Shown in pieces: positions 59,950 through 64,000 of a stretch of 64,000 nt of DNA. The notes below the pieces were generated by a model. The model worked only from the letters and a program-made list of their open reading frames with translations, searched no databases and was not told the DNA's origin. Source of the stretch: Avena insularis (Eukaryota > Streptophyta > Magnoliopsida > Poales > Poaceae). A program made the translations under genes and the position numbers. Positions within the stretch are counted from its first letter, which is position 1. Each line of letters begins with the position of its first letter. The stretch covers positions 868,001 through 932,000 of the forward strand of contig JAJUPC010000041.1 in the NCBI GenBank assembly GCA_023614405.1, given 5' to 3'.

Positions 59950-60724
59950 TGTATGATCAGGTTCGTTGGAAAACAAGCATGGCGCGAGGAGGAGAAGGGC
60001 TAGAAGAGAAGCCCAACATGATGATCGCCCAAGGATGCGCGAGGGAGGAGCGGGAGGAAGGCGCAAGAGAAGATCATCAAGACGAAGGCAAAAAGATCTG
60101 CCACGACCGGAGTGTCCGGCCAGATCCACCCGGACTGTCCGGCCTAGTTGAGAGGCAAACTGGCGTGGACATTCAGTATGCCAGTTCGAACACTACACGG
60201 ACGCCACCCAGAAACTTCAAAGTTTCCGGCCAGACCGGACTGTCCGGCACACTTCACCCGGAGTGTCCGGCCTGATCGGATATCGCCCGCCGACTGTAGT
60301 GTCGCCTTCCGACCGAATCTGGTCCGAGTCGGTTTGTATCAGTTTGAGTCGTTTGCATTTAGTTTCGGTTTCTGGCCGCCCCAGCCGCCCTTATAAGTTA
60401 TAGGACGACCCTAGTTAGGGTTTAGACCATGTTAAAATATTTTGGAGTTGTTTCTTTCATAGAACCTCTAGAATTACCCTGTGTTCGAATCTACCAACTA
60501 TAATTGAGTGTGATCTGTTGTTCCATTGGGAATTAGTAGATTGCATACTACCGTTCGTGGTCACAGCTGCGTGCGCAAGAGCGTGGTGTTGTGAATATCC
60601 TACAAGGTTCGAGAGCTGTTGCATTGGCATCAGGGATCGAGCGGGAGAGTTCATACCTACAGGCTAGTTATCTATCATCCACCATTACATACGCTTACTA
60701 AGAATATCGGGCCACCCCATATCA
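59950..60724 (+). mobile_element. LTR copy 1 (solo) of CCGGAC-motif family
   Basis: 775 bp, TGTATGATCAGG to CCCCATATCA. It has the same boundaries as 62040-62809; the flanks diverge exactly at TG and CA. It contains clustered GACTGTCCGGCC motifs (60105-60275) and a TATAAG-type box near 60391. The flanks give no target duplication (CCCAT before, AAGGA after), and 282 bp of host sequence is missing at the site. Confidence 0.75.
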
Positions 60725-61811
60725 AAGGATCAATGGCACAGGACCACCACCGTTTCGCGACGGCGCCCACAGTTTCGATGGGGGAACTGGGCGTGGACAA
60801 GCTAGTGGTTCTGATTTCCCTTGAGTGAAGACAGAGCTCTAGTGAATTGCTGTAGTGTGTGGCTAATGAATATGTAGTATGGAGAGCGTAGTAGGAAGTT
60901 AGGATGGATGAAAAATATGTAATAGTTTGAATCGATGTAGTATTTGTGGGTAATGAATTTGAAGTATGTGTGTCTAATGCATCTGTATTGAAAACCGTGC
61001 TTTATAATTTCTATGAATAACCAAGGACAACCTCATGAAAAGAGGGTGGACTAGCAATGAGCAATGTCAATTCTGTGCATGCCATGAAAATGTAGTTCAT
61101 CTCCTCTTCAAGTACAAGGTAGCTCGATTATTTGTGCCTAGTGATGAGCGATCCGGAAGACAATAAATGATTCTTGTTTCAAACGAAGATTACCTGATGA
61201 TCCTTATAACACTATCTACTAGTTTTGTAACACGGTGAACTGCAGGACCATTTTGTAGACAACACAAGACAAATGAAAAATTGTTTACAGCACAGATAGT
61301 AGATGCAAAATCTATACATAAAATTTCGTCTGAATTTAATCTATCTAGGATAAAAATAGCAGTTAACTGGATTTAACCACAAGTAGTAATTGAAGGAAAT
61401 AGATACTTGATAGTATTTGTTTACATTAGTATTACTTCCATACAAAAGGGTATTATAACTGCACAAAAGTGGGATAAACATCCTACTAGTTTATAGAACA
61501 ATGTGTCAGTATTTCATCTACAAAAGCCATCCTGCAGTCTGAACTTAACTATTCTACACTGAAGAAACTATAGATCTCTACCAGAAAAGTTAGCTGGCCA
61601 ATTGCCTTGAGAGAATGTAAGTTCATTGATCATCTAACCCCAACTGATCTATTGCCTTCCCGCCAAACTACAAGAAATCTGCATCGTTCATGCATGACCG
61701 CTTTGCTTGTGCCAGTCCCATTTCAGTAGGACCATCTGCATCGCCACAATGATTTCTACAAACCTGAAATTCGGCATCTCCTTGTAGGGATCATAGGTCT
61801 GTCTGAACTGG

Positions 61812-62110
61812 AACCTGAATTACGGTGCTGATGATGAGGACATCCCTACAATTACACCTACCCCAATGACTACTGAAGATGCTACAACTGTTGCAAGAAA
61901 GGATCAGTCCAATGAGATTAGAATTGGACCTGTTACAAGAGCTCGTGCTAAGCTACTGGAACAACAGGTGAATTTACTCCTAAACGAATCTGGTACTTTG
62001 ATTGATGAGAACTTTATACTGCCTAAGTCTATGCATTTATGTATGATCAGGTTCGTTGGAGAAACAAGCATGGCGCGAGGAGGAGAAGGGCTACAAGAGA
62101 AGCCCAACAT
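61812..62110 (+). pseudogene. Pol-tail-like reading frame running into LTR copy 2
   Basis: A frame with DDEDIPTITPTPMTTEDATT, IRIGPVTRARAKLLEQQVN and ENFILPKSMHLCMIRF runs across the LTR start at 62040. The order GP-x-TR-x-RAK then LPKS resembles the extreme C-terminus of some plant gypsy polyproteins. If correct, it is the 3' end of an element whose LTR is copy 2. Confidence 0.45.
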
Positions 62111-62809
62111 GATGATCGCCCAAGGATGTGCGAGGGAGGAGCGGGAGGAAGGCGCAAGAGAAGATCATCAAGGCGAAGGCAAAAGATCTCGCCACGACCG
62201 TAGTGTCTGCCAGATCCACCGGACTGTCCGGCCTGGTCGAGAGGCAAGGGCGTGGACATTCAAGATGCCGATTCGGACACTACGGACGCCACCGGAAACT
62301 TCAAAGTTTCCGCCAGACGGCCATCAGCACACTTCACCCAGTGTCGGCTGACCGACTGTCGGGCCGATTTCGACCGAGTCTTGCGCCGAGATCTCGTGAT
62401 CCGAGTCGGTTTGTATCAGTTTGAGTCGTTTGCATTTGGTTTTGGTTTTTGGCCGCCCCAGCCGCCCTTATAATCTATGGGACGACCTCTAGTTAGGGTT
62501 TAGACCATGTTAAAATATTTTGGAGTTGTTTCTTTCATAGAACCTCTGGAATTACCCTGTGTTCGAATCTACCAACTATAATTGTGTGTGATCTGTTGTT
62601 CCATTGGGAATTAGTAGATTGCATACTACCGTTCATGGTCACGGCTGCGTGGGCAAGAGCGTGGTGTTGTGAATATCCTACAAGGTTCGAGAGCTGTTGC
62701 ATTGGCATCAGGGATCGAGCGGGAGAGTTCATAGCTACAGGCTAGTTATCTATTATCCACCATCATCACCGCCATCCGCTTACGGAGAAGATCGGGCCAC
62801 CCCATATCA
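62040..62809 (+). repeat. LTR copy 2, 5' LTR of element leaving the window
   Basis: 770 bp, the same ends as copy 1. It is followed by a PBS-like site and a long leader with a gag-like start, so it acts as a 5' LTR. TATA-like TATAATC lies near 62469. Confidence 0.7.
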
Positions 62810-62812
62810 TCT

Positions 62813-62822
62813 TTGTATCAGA
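62813..62822 (+). promoter_or_regulatory. PBS-like site, tRNA-Met type
   Basis: TTGTATCAGA differs at one base from the TGGTATCAGA of the tRNA-Met primer site and lies 3 bp after the LTR end. Confidence 0.5.
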
Positions 62823-63888
62823 TTTCTAGTGTTGCCTCGGTAAGCATCCACAAATACATCCATAGATTAGAGAGTGTTTTCGTCCTATACAGAAAAAGCC
62901 TTACAAAAAGATTTGCCATAGACTAGATTGCATCGTTTTCGAGTTTTAGTTGCTGATTGTATATTCTCGTAGATCCGATCTGCAGGTTTTCCTTGTAGGA
63001 GTCTAGTTTCCGTTTGTGTCTAGGTTTAGGGTTTGATCTTGTTTTCCGCTGTTCCCACCGTTACCGTTTCCGCAAGTATTTATCGTTTTTCCGAGTCGAC
63101 ATAGCGTACCTTTTGTTTGCATACCATAGACACAGCCTATCTACAGCATCTGTGCCTAGGAACATACCCACGAGACTAATTGCTTTGCTCCGACAGGCTG
63201 CTCATTAGGGTTTTGAAGTGCAAAAAAATTTCGACAGGCAAAACCGGACTATCCAGCCTAATCACACCAGACTATCCGGCCCCACCGGAGTCTCCGGCGC
63301 ATATCAACCAGACTATCCGGCCCAGTTCTGTTATAAGTTGCTGTGCTCGTTTGCATTGAGTAATATAGTTGAAAAAGAAAATCAAAAAAAAGAGAAAAGA
63401 AAAGAGAATCAGTATAAAAAAAAGAGAAAAGAGCTACAAGCCTGACAAAAAAGAGATATAGAAGTGTGCAATATTGGAGGCCTTGTTTTATAGCACTGGT
63501 AGATTGAGCAATCTTGTGCCTGTTCTTTTTGAGCTATTACTAGCGTCTCTCTTGTGCATTGCAATATTCCTTTTCATAAGTTGCTTTGCCACGTTTATCT
63601 CCACTGTGTGTGTTTCTTGGGTATTTTTACGATCAGCACTAGGACTTGTTTGTGGTGTGGATAGGATACCATACCTATAGCTCCACCTTAAATAACCTGT
63701 GTGCCCTACGATCGTTCTCTATACCTTTGATATTCACTTCATCACATCAAGTGCATCAGTCTTTGATTTCATTTGGTAGAGCATCTCTACTCACTTTGGA
63801 ACGGTAAGATCTCCTTTCTTATTAGTTGTGAGTGAGTTGTGAGAGTTTCCACCATACAGATTCTGATTTTTGCACTAACCTACTAATC
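62823..63888 (+). other. Leader of the last element
   Basis: Non-coding. It contains several ACTATCCGGCC-type motifs (63245-63325) like those in the LTRs and an A/G-rich tract (63372-63450). Confidence 0.55.
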
Positions 63889-64000
63889 ATGTCTACTAGT
63901 GATAATGATGTTGTGTTGCAGAAAAAGAAGGATGAGGAGCTCGTCAATTGGCGTCAATATGAGGCTTTGAAATCACACTTGACACGTGTGTTTACTAACA
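63889..64000 (+). CDS. gag: Putative gag start, cut by window end
   Basis: ATG at 63889 opens a frame (MSTSDNDVVLQKKKDEELVN, then WRQYEALKSHLTRVFTN) that remains open to the window end. Its position after an LTR, PBS-like site and leader suggests gag. No domain is reached within 37 codons. Confidence 0.5.
   Translation, partial: MSTSDNDVVLQKKKDEELVNWRQYEALKSHLTRVFTN

Larger units (their letters stand above)
59115..61830 (-). repeat. Large inverted repeat, right arm
   Basis: Reverse-complement counterpart of 50480-52715, carrying one LTR insertion (59950-60724). It ends near 61830, where retroelement sequence begins. Confidence 0.88.

Overview
The window is intergenic DNA from a large plant genome, most likely a pooid grass (wheat, barley, oat or ryegrass relatives). 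The evidence is nested long LTR retrotransposons of the Tat, Tekay and Athila lineages, LTR ends of a type I associate with Triticeae, a MULE fragment and a grass-type F-box/DUF295 pseudogene. The species call is inference. I found no intact host gene.

Layout. (1) 1-10937: 3' part of a Tat-lineage Ty3/gypsy element on the + strand, with broken gag, protease, RT, two RNase H domains and integrase. It also carries a spliced antisense accessory gene (5329-9126), internal direct repeats and a 3' LTR. (2) 10938-13078 and 41769-46075: one satellite array of about 375 bp units. (3) 13079-41768: a block that splits the array and is nested three deep. A non-coding element, probably a solo LTR (TSD ATCAA), holds a minus-strand Tekay chromovirus with 3.8-3.9 kb LTRs (14598-38588, TSD TCTGT). 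That in turn holds an Athila-lineage element in its right LTR (24939-35413, TSD AGGCA). All three target duplications are visible and exact, so the insertion order is certain. (4) 46084-49519: truncated MULE transposase, then an F-box/DUF295 pseudogene flanked by 109 bp direct repeats. (5) 50480-61830: a large inverted duplication (arms about 2.2 and 2.7 kb) around a core of a Tekay-type LTR fragment, a second Tat fragment with its own antisense gene and 3' minisatellite, and a solo LTR. (6) 59950-64000: two LTRs of another family and the beginning of an element that runs off the window.

Function. Almost every reading frame belongs to a retroelement and is broken by stops or frameshifts. Present activity is therefore probably limited to LTR transcription and heterochromatin. 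The most informative features are the accessory genes: the multi-exon antisense gene of the Tat elements (seen twice) and a coiled-coil, acidic-tailed reading frame upstream of gag in the Tekay element.
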